64,000 nucleotides of DNA, taken from Aldrovandia affinis (Eukaryota > Chordata > Actinopteri > Notacanthiformes > Halosauridae). The stretch is taken from NCBI GenBank assembly GCA_029706075.1, contig JAINUG010000173.1, positions 1,612,001 to 1,676,000 of the forward strand, in the 5' to 3' direction. The notes beneath the pieces are model-generated. The model ran no database searches. It saw only the letters and a list, made by a program, of their open reading frames with translations, and was not told where the DNA came from. The translations under genes and the position numbers were made by a program. This document shows, piece after piece, positions 38,613 through 49,328 of this stretch. Numbering within the stretch: position 1 is the first letter of the stretch; every line of letters starts with the position of its first letter.

Positions 38613-39299
38613 ATAATTTTTATCAATTTGATGCATTGCAATTTCATTTGCCACCACTGTTATCAAATTGAGAGCACTTTCATGAACAGTGTGTCAATGA
38701 AACTACCCAGCCAATCAGAATTGTGCATTGGGCTCCTCATGGGTCAGGCTGAATTGGCCAAGGCTGACATTAGTCAAGCAGCAAACCACATAGTTAATGT
38801 TAGTTAACCTCTTCCCAGGTAACTATAGCTATGATAGGCTGTATTGTTAATGTATCTTATCAACATAGACACTTGCTGTTAAAGGTTTATGGCAGGTTTG
38901 CTTAGATTATGACTGTAAATTGCCAATTGTGTGCATTGTCATTAAGGGACTGCTGGTGAGAAACAGCACTGTACTGGTTTGCAAGGATCTGCAAGTTGTT
39001 TGTTAGCTAACACTAATTAGCTAGTGAACCAATCAAGGATAGCAATAAATGTCTATTTTAGACCCCAGCTAGCACAGGTGTCGGTCTACCAGCATTTAGT
39101 AAATCGACATTGAGTGGACTGCTATAGTTCCAATTTTCTCAACGCTGGCACGATGAAAGCTGTTGCACACAGTGGTTCAATAGATGCGTGCTTGCTGGGA
39201 TATTACTTTACTCACAATGAATTCTGTCAACAATGATTCTAGCCAATAATCAGTATCAAACCGAATGTCTGCTTTGAAAAACCAGGGAATGCAATGTGC
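38613..39299 (+). other. c1qtnf12: c1qtnf12 intron 1, unannotated
   Basis: No gene or repeat recognised. Confidence 0.45.
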
Positions 39300-40262
39300 C
39301 GTTACACTGCCCCCTTGGAAGGTCCACAACGTCCTCATTGCCATTGTCCCATCACCAGTCCTGATAGCCACCAAGTCCCAATGCCAGTCTGGAGGGTGGT
39401 AAAGGTGGTGTCCCTGGCATGGCGGCAGCAGACTGGATAGTTGACCGCAGGAACGGAAAGTGCAGAAGAGAACCCTAGTGCAGGATGACGGCGGTGACCA
39501 GCAGGCTGGGAAGGAGCAGGAACAGGCGGTGCTGAGCTGGACCCCGGTGCAAGACCACGGCAACCATCAACAGGCAGAGCCCGTAGGTGTAGGTGGAGTA
39601 GGAACAGGTGGAGCTGAAGCAGGCAAAAATGGGGTGGAAGCAGGTCAGTGGACATGTCCAGCCAATCCCAAGGTAAGGGTGTTAAGCGATGCCAATGCAG
39701 GACCGTCACCTGCCGGCTAAGGTGGAGTCTCATCTAATACACCACATCAGACAGGCACTGCAGGACTGTGCAAGGCTCCTCCTAATCGCTGTCCAGCTTC
39801 AGCGACTAACCTTTCCATCCCTGTGGATTGTAGACCCACAAATCCTCCCCTGGCTGGAACATGCGACTGGTGCAGCATACATCTTAATTCATCTTCTGGT
39901 GTATGCCTGCTGCCATAAGGTGCTTGCAGGCAAGTTAGTGGAAGCGATCAAGGCAGACTTGGAGTTAGTTGGTGAACACGAGACCAGGTTGACAAGGCAG
40001 CTTAGGGTTGGGAGGGGTGGCCGAAGATCAGGTTGACCGGCATGCAAAGCTCTCACCCAAACATCAGGGCTGCTGGGGTGCAGCCAGTGGACTCCTGCAC
40101 AGTGAACCGGTACACCAGAAAAATCAGGGGCCGGTGGGCATCCCAGTCTCTCTGGTGGTGGGAAGTGAACAGGACCAACTGTTTGGTGAATGTCCTGTTG
40201 AACCATTCCATAAGATCATTGCCCCCCCGCAGTCTATTGTAGATGTTGGATTGAGAAACCAT
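39300..40262 (-). mobile_element. Ty3/gypsy pol C-terminal fragment (integrase)
   Basis: The minus-strand frame 40262-40053 has LMEWFNRTFTKQL, TSHHQRDWDAH and TVQESTGCTPAALMFG. That is the last catalytic Glu region (usually V/LERFNRTL) and the downstream block of gypsy integrase. The frame then slips into 40206-39889, and more Pro/Leu-rich sequence follows toward 39300. The D-D part of the active site lies beyond the fragment. It is a second, independent gypsy relic, not the one at 3668. Confidence 0.75.
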
Positions 40263-41087
40263 TGTGGCCTTCTACTCCCCCTTAGTTACGGTTGCTATCC
40301 AATTGAGCGGTTGTCATTTGATCAAGCTGTTGTCATCAAAATTAAGCAGAGCAGAGCAGTATGGATTTTCATGATTCCACTGACACTGGTATTGATACAA
40401 TTATGATTCCAAATGTCTTTGGGGTTTTTGTAATGGAATAATAGATAAATATTATTACTACTCATTCACTGTGTACATGGAGTCTTTGTTACAAACCCAC
40501 AAGTTACAGCTTTTTAAAATTTTGCTAGCTATCAGTTGGCAGTTGATAGCATTATTGCTTGCTAGCAAATGTTATTAGGGTATCTATCATTAGCTAACAT
40601 TAGATAGCTAGCTAGTGTATGGTACCATACCATGACCAGTGTATTGAGAGTAGCTTTACCCAATGCCATTTTCTTCCAGAATAAAGCATTCATTATCAAC
40701 AGGTGAACTTGAACGTGAACAAGAGGTACAAAGCTATAAAAACAGAATGTTATTATATTTATCAATATAACATAGCTAACTAACATTGAGACTAATTGAG
40801 ACTCTTCAATCATTTATTATGAGACTTCCCCCTCTCATACATTTAACCAGTATTTAATTAATTATTTGTTTTGTATGGCTGACCTAATTCCCATTCATTT
40901 TGAATAGGTGTTATGACACTTTTCCGCCTCTACGCAGAAAGGCGTAGTTTCATCTTTTTTGTTGTTGGAGGCACAATAGTATTACTTCAGTCTGGTCATT
41001 GTTGGGAGGCAGACTGGCACAGTATGAGGACCAGGAAATATATTTCCTATGCTTGTGGTTAGATAAGCATAATTAATGCTAGTTGTA
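40263..41087 (+). other. c1qtnf12: c1qtnf12 intron 1, unannotated
   Basis: AT-rich with short 'tagctagc' motifs. No feature. Confidence 0.45.
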
Positions 41088-42120
41088 CAGGTAACTGCCA
41101 AACACTACCACCAGAACAGCTTCAATGCGCATTGTCATAGATTCTACAAGTGTCTGAAACTGTATTACAGAGATGCAACACCATTCTTCCACAAGGTAGA
41201 AGGAAAACACTGTCTCAGGCGTTACTCCAGAATCTCCCATACGTATTAAATTGGGTTGAGATCTCGTTACTGAGACAGCCATGCGTATGGTTTATTTCAT
41301 TTTCATGCTCATCAAACCATTGTGACCACTCATGCCCTGTGAATGGGGGGATTGTCATCCTGGAAGAGGCCTCTATCAGGATAGAAATGCTTCAACATAG
41401 AAAAAAGGTGTGATCACTCAGAAAAACTTTGTATTTATTGGTGATATGTAGTTATTTACTTTGTCCACTAAGGGGTTGAGTGGACCTAAACCATGGCATA
41501 AAAATGGCACCCCACACCATAACAGAGCCACCAGAACCATTCACTATGAGAAACAAGCACTTCTACTCGTCTACTTGTTGAGAACAGGGTGAAGGATGAC
41601 TCATCTGACCATATTACTTTTTTCCACTGCTTAGTAGACTACAGCTTGTGTTCTTTGCACCACTTTACTCAAAAACTTGTATTTTTAGGTGTAATAAGGT
41701 GTTTATGCACTGCAACCCGGCTATAGTATCCCTCTATGGACTGTTCTTCTTCTGTCCTACATTGATATTTGCAGTCAACTGATTCAGAGTTGCTCGTTTG
41801 TTTTGCCAAACCAATATATCGGCATCACGCTTAAGGAGTATGTGCTTTCAACCACAGTTGCCCCTAGTCTTTCTCTCGGACTTCTATGACAACATCACTT
41901 TAGCTATGGTTCCTCACGAAACATAAACAAGTTGAGCAGTCTTCATCATTGAAGCTCCTGACAAATGTGCCCCAGCAATCACCCCTCTTTCAAAGTCACT
42001 GAGATCTGTTCTTCTAGCCATGGTAACCAAAATAATTGGCAAATGGGCCTGCCCAGCATTTTTATACATGACTCTAAGCAGGATTGGATGTTAATGACTT
42101 AAATTTGGCAGATACCTGTG
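41088..42120 (-). mobile_element. Tc1-like transposon, near full length, dead
   Basis: The ends CAGGTAACTGCCAAA and TTTGGCAGATACCTG are inverted repeats. The left end is preceded by TA and the right is followed by TG-TA. The transposase reads on the minus strand from near 42020 (MARRTDLSDFERGVIAGAHL, then SGASMMKTAQL, the helix-turn-helix start). The C-terminal part lies near 41150-41400. Many stops and small deletions break it. The same family supplied the copies at 15626, 52528 (related) and 58618. Confidence 0.8.
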
Positions 42121-42431
42121 TATGTATTGTGGTGTCCCTAGGGGTTGGGCGACACTCATGGACCTTTGCAGAGGGCATAGGCAAGTTAAATAACTTGGAG
42201 GAGGCAGTATTACAAACAAAATGATAATTTAATAAACAAATCTTGACAAATACAAAAAGGGTGGGGTCTTCGGGGAATACAAACACATAAAGTCCACAAT
42301 CCTTAGCTTTGTCTTTGTCCAAAATCCAATGTCGCAATCCAGGTCAATTCCTCACACAGTCCAAAAGTCGGTACACAAAGGGGGTCCTCAAAACAATCCG
42401 GGTCAAACACTGTAAACAATCCAAAATAGTT

Positions 42432-42479
<48 letters not shown>

Positions 42480-43165
42480 GCACTCTCACTCGCACTCTCA
42501 CTCTCACTCTCACTCGCTCACTCTCACTCGCCACAACAACCACCCTACTCCTCTCCAGTGTGATAGGAGCTGGTTCCTTAAATAGGCCTCCAAATGGCCT
42601 TCAGCTGTTCGTTAGTCCCAATCACTTCACTCCATTCAGGTGCTGGACTGCAGCCTGCTGGGAAATGTAATTTCTCGGTTTCCTCCAGTGGCTCTGAAGA
42701 ATTAAAGGGCCAGGCAGCCATTTTCCGGTGCAGCCCCTTGGTATGCCACAGTATGCATGTATGAATGCACTTAAAACATCTAGGTCAATGCGGTTTGTTA
42801 AAAAGCAGCTTAAAAAAGACAAACATATAGGCAACTGCTAAAACAACGGCAACACTTGAGTAAATGTGGGATCCTTTAAATGGGTGCAGTACTGCAAGTG
42901 TCCAGCGGAGAGTGCCATGGCTGGTACTTCCAACAGGCCTCCCCCACCCTGCTGGAACTCTCCTAGCTCAGGCCAGTGCTGGTTATTAGGATTCAAAAAT
43001 GGCTTGAATTTGGATTTGAAAATGTGCCAAAATTGGAGATACCCTCATGTGCTCAGAGGCACTGTGACAATGCTGGCAAATGCACCGCCCATAAAAACAG
43101 AAGGAGAATTTTTACAAAAATCACAAACTATTAATTGAAACCAACTCCTGAACCAACAACACAAG
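42121..43165 (+). other. c1qtnf12: c1qtnf12 intron 1, repeat-like but unassigned
   Basis: 42121-42430 reads like the reverse of an LTR ('tgtggtgtccctaggggttg' to repeated 'ccaaaatccaatg'-like phrases) without a partner copy. The hexamer satellite follows at 42433-42530. A short scrap of a Tc1 end ('ggcaactgctaaaacaacgg') lies at 42832-42850. No gene. Confidence 0.4.
42433..42530. repeat. (CACTCT)n tandem repeat
   Basis: About sixteen hexamer units, several with CACTCG variants. The serine/leucine-rich ORF over it is an artefact. Confidence 0.9.
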
Positions 43166-43441
43166 GGGCCTCATTTATAAAAAAAAGTTGCGTAGAAACC
43201 GTCCTACATTTGATCTAAAATCATTTCTGAAATGTGCATACGTGAGATTCAGAGAAAATGAACGTATGCACAAAAAAACGTCCGTACGCCACTCCCCCAG
43301 ATGTGAAATCTTGAAATCACAAATTATCTTGAAATTATGCGTACCTGAATGGTTTTAGATCTCCACCTTGTAAACACCCCCTAATTAATATCATTAGCAT
43401 ATAAAGGAGCTCAAATCAAAACACAAATCCTGTACTTGATA

Positions 43442-43640
43442 ATGGCGAGCTGCAAGAAAAATAATTTTAGCGAGGCCGAAATCTAGGTCCTGTTGGCAGA
43501 GGTGCAGATGCGTGCAGGGATGCTGTTTGGGAGCCTTTCCAGTGGCTTTACCAGTAAAACCAAGTACGTGACCTGGCAGTCTGTAGCCCAGGCTGTGAAC
43601 GAGGTGGGAGGGGGCACCAAAGGTCCCTGAAGGACGTAAA
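43442..43640 (+). pseudogene. Myb/SANT-like Harbinger accessory protein, 5' remnant
   Basis: It begins MASCKKNNFSEAEI and has an in-frame TAG after 14 residues. The W (TWQSV) and the spacing of hydrophobic residues fit the first Myb/SANT helices. It ends at a TGA after GTKGP. In family members this protein carries the nuclease to the transposon ends. Confidence 0.65.
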
Positions 43641-44004
43641 GAAAAAGTCTGATTTAAAACTAAGGTCAAAATCTCTAATAACTCATTCCCTTCTTATTGC
43701 GTGGTTGGCGATATCTTCGAGAAGTGACAATGCTGCCATTCTTCCTCTTGCAAACCACTGCATTATTGGACATTTTATAGCCTATAGATTGACTGAAATG
43801 TTTTACACGTGTGGAACCATAATATGTATATTAAATACATTTCCTTCAAGGATGTGTCAATTATGCTAACATGGGTAGTTTTGGAAAACCAATGTGTGTT
43901 TTTGTTTTGTTTTCCACAAGTAGCCTAGCTTATGTTGTTTTAATTTATTAATAACTTTATTGTGTAAACCATTATGTATAGCCTAAGCAGTGTGTTCAAT
44001 CTGG

Positions 44005-44083
<79 letters not shown>
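44005..44083. repeat. (CTA)n(TAA)n microsatellite
   Basis: About 17 CTA units are followed by about 9 TAA units. It lies inside the Harbinger-like element. Confidence 0.95.
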
Positions 44084-44086
<3 letters not shown>

Positions 44087-44142
44087 GAAACAATTAGGCA
44101 GCAGACGACATGTTGGCGCTCTTAGATTTCCGAATACATTTT

Positions 44143-44545
44143 ACTTTACATTTACATTTTAAGCATTTAGCAGACGCTCTTATCCAGAGCGACTTACAAG
44201 ATGTGCATAAATACATGGTAGGAACAATCATAGTACGCGCAAGAGATCAGTGCAGTAATACAGCGATAGACATCATTGCAGGCATACCTGTAACACTGGG
44301 AAGGGAAAGGTTAGTAAAAATTATTATTTTTAATGGAGTAAGCAGGGGTATATAGTGTTGAGCAAGTAGGCAGTGGTGATGACAATTAGCTAGATGTACA
44401 GAATTCAGTGGTAGTGGAGCCTGAAAAGGTGGGTTTTGAGTCTCTTGCGGAAGATCGCGAGTGATTCCGCAGTCCTGACCGATTGAGGAAGGTAATTCCA
44501 CCAGCGAGGGGTCAGGACAGAGAAGAGATGAGACCGTGAATACCT
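44143..44545 (-). mobile_element. L2-type LINE 3' end, best preserved copy, nested in the Harbinger element
   Basis: The tail 'gataagagcgtctgctaaat' (as reverse complement) is at the left. The 3' untranslated part follows, and then the intact C-terminal frame (minus 44587-44405) with SHLFSVLTPRWWNYLPQSVR and IFRKRLKTHLFRLHYH, the standard L2/CR1 ORF2 end. It joins Harbinger sequence on both sides, so it inserted into that element. Confidence 0.85.
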
Positions 44546-44901
44546 GCAGTACGCCAACATTGCCACAAGGAAACGTGCGTATGCCAAGTTGGAACCTGAC
44601 GTGGAGCTAAGTACTTTTCCACGTCAAAGACCGTTTTTATAAATCTGAACTTTGGCGTGGATTTGAGCGTACGCACGTTCTAAGATCAAATCTGTGCGTA
44701 AGCATGTTTTATAAATGAGGCCCAAAGACTCATATATTGTCAAGAATCACATTGAACTCCCCAACATTTACACACCTGTGCTTAAATAGACATAATTGGC
44801 TCAAGGCTCATTTAGGCTATTACTGTTCAATCAGTCACACCCAGACACAATCACAGTCAGTTGAATTAAATGGTTAATTTAGATCACCTAGGGCTTGATT
44901 T

Positions 44902-45271
44902 GGGTGGCACGGTGGTGCAGTGGATAGCACTGTTGCCACACAGCAAGAAGGTCCAGGGTTCGATCCTGGCTGGGGCCTTTCTGTACAGAGTTTGCATATT
45001 CTCCCCGTGTCTGAGTGGGTTTCCTCTGGGTACTCTGGTTTCCTCCCATAGTCCAAAGACATGCATGTTAGGCTAATTGGAGAGTCTAAATTGCCAGTAG
45101 GTATGAGTGTGTGAGTTTGTGAGTGAATGGTGTATGTGCCTTGCAATGGATTGACGACCTGTCCAGGGTGTATTCCTGCCTCTTGCCCAATGCCTGCTGG
45201 AATAGGCTCCAGCCCTCCCCGTGACCCTGACCAGGAATAAGTGGGTTAAGATAATGAATGAATGAATGAAT
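44902..45271 (+). repeat. tRNA-derived SINE, type B head with L2-type TGAA tail
   Basis: It has the head GGGTGGCACGGTGGTGCAGT, a B box GGTTCGATCCTGG and the same body as 20521-20853. It then has a different 3' part: 'ttgacgacctgtccagggtg', 'ggaataggctccagccctcc', 'gtgaccctgaccaggaataa' and (TGAA)n. That tail is the 3' end usual for another L2-group LINE. Confidence 0.85.
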
Positions 45272-45418
45272 TATGAATGGCTTGATTTGTAAATTGAAGA
45301 CAGACAGAGACAGGATCCTCCAATTGACAATTGACAACAACTCAATCACCAGCCATAGATTAAAAGGTTTCACAAATGTAAAAATTTGGCAATTAGCATT
45401 CCTAGCAAAAAATGAGCT

Positions 45419-45620
45419 GGCAGTGTAGTGTAATGGTTAGGGAGCTGGGTTTGTACCTCAGAGGTTGCTGGTTCAATTCCCAGGTGGGGCACTGCTGTTG
45501 TACCCTTGAGCATGGTACTTAACCTGAATTGCTTCAGTAAAATATCCAGCTGTATAAATTGATTGTATGTAAAGAAATGTAAACTGTGTAAGTCGCTCTG
45601 GATAAGAGCGTCTGCTAAAT
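45419..45620 (+). repeat. tRNA-derived SINE, type A, full length
   Basis: It has the head GGCAGTGTAGTGTAATGG, a B box GGTTCAATTCC, a body 'cttgagcatggtacttaacc' and 'tccagctgtataaattgatt', and the tail 'gataagagcgtctgctaaat'. It is the reference copy of the family in this window. Confidence 0.85.
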
Positions 45621-46172
45621 TTTAGGAATTACAAATTAAATGAGCATTTTAAAAGATAGGTGAAGGCTCATCCTTCACAGGGACATAAATCAGAAAATGT
45701 TTGTACTTGAGATTAATATTCTGCACAGCTTCATTATATACATGATTGACACTGCACATAAAAAACAAACGTATGGTCATATGCAATTGTAAGTGAAAAT
45801 TCACTCAGGGAAAAGTGTTTAGTTGGACGTACTATAAAATGCAAATAAATGTACCTTTAAAGTTAATTTTACAAATGCTTGGTACGTACGTATAACAAAT
45901 GTTAGGGCACTAATTTGGGATGTATAAGAGTCAGGAACTATCTGTGATATGCACTGTAGTATCCTAAATGGAGTTCCTGTAAGACAGGACAATGTATAAT
46001 TTGCTCTGTAATGGCAAATGTCTTGGCCTAGTATTTCCTACCTGTGAGATAAGATTTGACAGTAAGGCTGTTTCTGTGATATGGCCCCAGATTTATAAAT
46101 GTTTAGTAAGTCTCACAGGGTAGCTGTAGGTCACTTTTAGGCATAATGTGATTTGTTTTTGAATCTGCACAG

Positions 46173-46277
46173 CTTCCAGAGAATACCCGAGTGGATCCCT
46201 TTGGATCATGGATGGATTTTGTGAAGCGACCTGTGGGCAACTTTCCCGGGAAATGCCGTAAAAGAAAAAGACCACTG
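46173..46277 (+). CDS. c1qtnf12: C1QTNF12 (adipolin), coding exon 2: conserved stem and furin-type site
   Basis: This encodes residues 58-92 in phase 0-0. It is preceded by CACAG and followed by CTG|GTAAAT. The segment [15 protein letters not shown] (67-81) is the conserved stem shared with mammalian adipolin (TWLNFVRRP in human as I recall it). It is followed by KCRKRKRP (84-91). The run RKRKR at 86-90 fits the furin/proprotein-convertase consensus and sits where mammalian adipolin is cleaved to release the C1q-containing fragment. Cys85 could form an inter-chain disulfide. The exon lies alone after a 27 kb intron, but frame, splice sites and homology all agree. Confidence 0.88.
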
Positions 46278-46996
46278 GTAAATGCTGCTATCATAGTAGA
46301 AATTCAGTTCAGCAAATCTTTTTAAATGTATTTATTTGACATATCCAATATATACTGTATATCCAATACTGGCCATGAATACCACTTATTATAAGTTTTT
46401 TATGATAATGTCACTACTCAGATTTTCTTCATTTAGAAACTCAATAATTGTTTTTCTTATATGATTACTTTATTTTGGGTATGTATTTTACTTGTTAACA
46501 ATCACCAACGGTCCATTTAAATGAGCATTTCCAAAGCTCAAATTGATTAATGCTGTTTTTATTCAGGCAAAATGAAGTGCAACAGGAGAGTGTCTAAGGA
46601 TGAGTAAACTTACAATAGGCACTTATGGAAAATAAGGTCAAAAAGGGGGAAAAGGAAAAGTCAATGTAGTCAATGTTTTTATTCTGTTGTGGGTGCTTAG
46701 TGGATGCATGGTTCACCACTCATATTTATACACATTAAACCAATGCTCATTTGAAAATGGAATTGTGTGGGGTCTAGTTCTGCTCAGGTTTAATTGTGGG
46801 AGCGTAAACCCTTGAAACCCATAAACCCTGAATCTTGATACACCTCAAATGGCTCATACTACCAAGAACATCATCTGTGATTGTGAATGACTTCTGACTC
46901 TACTTTTGTGAAGAATAGCCATATCTAAGGCCCACATTCTAAAGTCCCTCACCTTTACCAGTTCATTTCTTTGATCACTGCTATTCATTTTTTTAG

Positions 46997-47108
46997 CCAG
47001 GGCCCCCTGGTCCCCCGGGCCCCCCGGGGCCACAGGGCCCTCCAGGATCCCCAGGGGCAGAGATCACCCAAGAGGTCCTGCTCCAGGAATTTAAAGAAAT
47101 GATCAAAG
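46997..47108 (+). CDS. c1qtnf12: C1QTNF12 (adipolin), coding exon 3: collagen-like stub
   Basis: This encodes residues 93-129 plus the first base of codon 130. The acceptor is TTTTTTAG|CCA; the nearby CCAG at 47000 would break the frame. Residues 94-112 are Gly-X-Y triplets ([19 protein letters not shown]), followed by [17 protein letters not shown], the helical linker conserved with mammals (AEVTAETLLHEF). The donor is AAAG|GTAAGA. Human adipolin has only about two such triplets at this place as I recall it, so this copy has a longer collagen stub. CTRP proteins use collagen parts and the C1q domain to form trimers and higher oligomers. Confidence 0.92.
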
Positions 47109-47292
47109 GTAAGATTACACCACCTTCTAACTCTACCCTGAAGTTATTAGCGACATTGATTTATTATTTTTATTTTTTGTGAACAATTCTTTTATTTTGT
47201 TATTTTCATTTTACAAACCCACACTGATATGATTGAGAGATTTTTAGATTTATAATCCGACAATTTTCTGTATACTAATGAGATAAATGGTG

Positions 47293-47425
47293 GTTCTGTG
47301 TGGCTCAGTAGGTAGAGCATGGTGCTAACAACGCTTAGGTTGTGAGTTTGGTTCCCATTGGGACCACATATACTGAAAAATGTATGCATTCACTACTGTA
47401 AGTCACTTTGGATAAATGTCATGTA
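47293..47425 (+). repeat. tRNA-derived SINE, type C
   Basis: It has the head GTGTGGCTCAGTAGGTAGAG (A box), 'gttgtgagtttggttcccat' (B box), 'aatgtatgcattcactactg' and a shortened tail 'agtcactttggataaatgtc'. It is homologous to 27737-27870, which lacks the head. Confidence 0.8.
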
Positions 47426-47439
47426 TACGTACATATATA

Positions 47440-48470
47440 TATACAAAACCTCTGTTTGGGGCAGAATTATAAAATAGTTTAACCAATGAATGAGTAGTTA
47501 AAGGAGCCTGAAAGTGGACTCCACAAGCATGAAGAGCTGAATGGAGCCTTAGATACATAAAGAAAGAAGAGCTAGGTATACCGTAGTGGTCACGCAATTC
47601 CTGAGAAGAGAGTAGACCAGCAACGTTTAAAATATCCTTTCAAGTATATACTATATTGCATGTTGACCATTGGCAGCGCACAATGGGTCACAAGCCTGTA
47701 AGAACAGAGACATTTCTCCAGATAGGAAATAATGTGAGAAGCGTGGCTAGAAGATTCAAACTTTTACGAATTCTGTTACATATTTGCAGAGGGTTAGTAA
47801 TAATATTGCCCATATGCAGAGAGACAAACTTCTATTTAAGACCAAAAAATTGTAAATCTGCAAATAGTATGGTTTAGATCAGGGGTCGGCAACCTTTAAC
47901 ACTCAAAGAGCCATTTGGACCCGGTTTCCACGGAAAAGAAAACACTGGGAGCCGCCAGTGGCGTAGCGTCGGTTGCCAGCACCCGGTGCGAGCCACGTAA
48001 ACGGGGGGTGCTACGCGAAAAAATTATTGCGCCCCTCGGATTTTCGTGCGCGAGGAAATTTAGAACTACAAATAAAATACACTTCAGTTGGATACTTATT
48101 ATTTATTTTCCCAAGCCACGCGGAGCCGCAGCATAAGGATGAAAGAGCCGCATGCGGCTCCGGAGCCGCGGGTTGCCGACCCCTGGTTTAGATAATTCAC
48201 TTTCAATAGGATGCCAGGACACAGAGATTTTGGGATGAAAGCATACCTGCATAGCTCTTAGTTGAAAGACACATTAATAGTACTGAAAATTTGGTAGGGC
48301 AAAGCAACACCCCTCCGCTTACTCCCAACAGCCGAGAATGCGATCACTTTGTAATGTTTGTTTTGCAAACAATTAACACCCTTAGCTATGAATGAGTCTC
48401 CTGCAAACAACCAATATCAACACCCTTCCTAAAAAGGTAATCTATGCACTATACTCGCTTCACAGAATGA
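47440..48470 (-). mobile_element. Tx1/L1-like LINE, ORF2 fragment, interrupted
   Basis: Near 48385-48425 the minus strand reads VDIGCLQETHS, the start of the apurinic endonuclease domain of L1-group ORF2 (normally 'D-I-xLQETH'). The sequence down to about 47440 shows no intact frame and is cut by the hAT MITE at 47880-48185. It is probably the ORF2 part of the same LINE whose ORF1 lies at 50260-51540. Confidence 0.6.
47880..48185. mobile_element. hAT-type MITE, 306 bp, with exact 8 bp target duplication
   Basis: The ends CAGGGGTCGGCAACC and GGTTGCCGACCCCTG are perfect inverted repeats. GTTTAGAT occurs at 47872-47879 and again at 48186-48193. The interior is GC-rich ('agagccgcatgcggctccgg') and non-coding. 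Confidence 0.93.
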
Positions 48471-48878
48471 TTAGCTCCATGCATTAATAATATTATCCAT
48501 AATATAATTGAAAAATGTACAAAAACACATACATTGTAACGATATGATGCACAAACAATGAACACGGTCTCTACCCCACAGCAAGAAAAAATAAAACAAG
48601 CACTTATCAAAAAGCCGCAAAGAATACAGTATACGTTTCCAACACACCCACCCCCACGTTGCCCAGACACCCCCATAAACCCCAGTCCCTCCCACCCAGC
48701 CACCCCGTAAGTGGTGCCGAAAGAACGTTTTGAGCACCCTCCCCAAAAAAGATCTGTGGCCTTGGTGGCTCCGGGTATGAGAAACCTGCAAGTCCCCCCT
48801 CCATCCTGTAACTAACTCCCCACAGAAACAAACAATAAGGTAGCTGGTCCACCAATGTAGTAGATAACACAATCCATC
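48471..48878. other. c1qtnf12 intron 3, unassigned LINE-like stretch
   Basis: The overlapping minus-strand ORFs at 48449-48956 are in three frames and carry no family motif. The sequence is probably part of the Tx1/L1-like LINE between ORF1 and ORF2. Confidence 0.4.
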
Positions 48879-49120
48879 CAGGGCTGGACTGGGAGAAAAA
48901 ATCGGCCCTGCCATTTCGCGCTCAGACCGGCCCGTCACCCGGTGCGAGCGCCGCATTTCTGTCGACCGGGGGGGGGGGGGGAACAGCCCCTCGGAACACC
49001 CGGTCCGTGGTATAATATATATAAAATGATTCTACCGGCCCTACCGAGGCCCTACCGGCCCAAAACTAGACCGGCCCACCGGGCATTTGCCCGGTAGACT
49101 ATATAGCCAGTCCAGCCCTG
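48879..49120. mobile_element. hAT-type MITE, 242 bp, with exact 8 bp target duplication
   Basis: The ends CAGGGCTGGACTGG and CCAGTCCAGCCCTG are perfect inverted repeats. AATCCATC is found at 48871-48878 and 49121-49128. The interior repeats 'ggccctaccg' and has a G homopolymer of 13-14 bases near 48969. Confidence 0.93.
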
Positions 49121-49328
49121 AATCCATCTAAGTATTAAACTGTTATAATGAGGTCAGCTAGCTTAGCCAGTGTCTAAGGTTAGCTTATATAATCACAGTA
49201 GCCTATCATAGTTTAAATAGTAAATATTAAACACAATTAATGTTATATCCTGTCTGGCTACATATTTCCATGACAAGCTAGCAATACCATAATCACCTGG
49301 CCAGCATTACTGTAGTAAGGTACAAAAA

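Larger units (their letters stand above)
43166..44723 (+). mobile_element. PIF/Harbinger-like element with a Myb/SANT-like gene remnant
   Basis: The ends GGGCCTCATTTATAAA and TTTATAAATGAGGCCC are perfect 16 bp inverted repeats. The plus strand encodes MASCKKNNFSEAEI, a stop, then VLLAEVQMRAGMLFGSLSSG and VTWQSVAQAVNEVGGGTKGP (about 43442-43630). This matches the Myb/SANT-like DNA-binding protein that accompanies Harbinger nucleases. The nuclease itself is missing. The interior also holds a CTA/TAA microsatellite and an L2 fragment. Confidence 0.75.

Noticed and set aside
39335..39733. 132-codon Pro/Leu/His-rich minus ORF
   Set aside because: It lies in decayed gypsy pol/LTR sequence, in a different frame from the integrase motifs, and has no domain of its own.
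48449..48956. 161-codon minus ORF with hydrophobic stretches that could look like a membrane protein
   Set aside because: It overlaps two other open frames, crosses the boundary of the hAT MITE at 48879, and sits in LINE-derived sequence. No splice or start context supports a gene.
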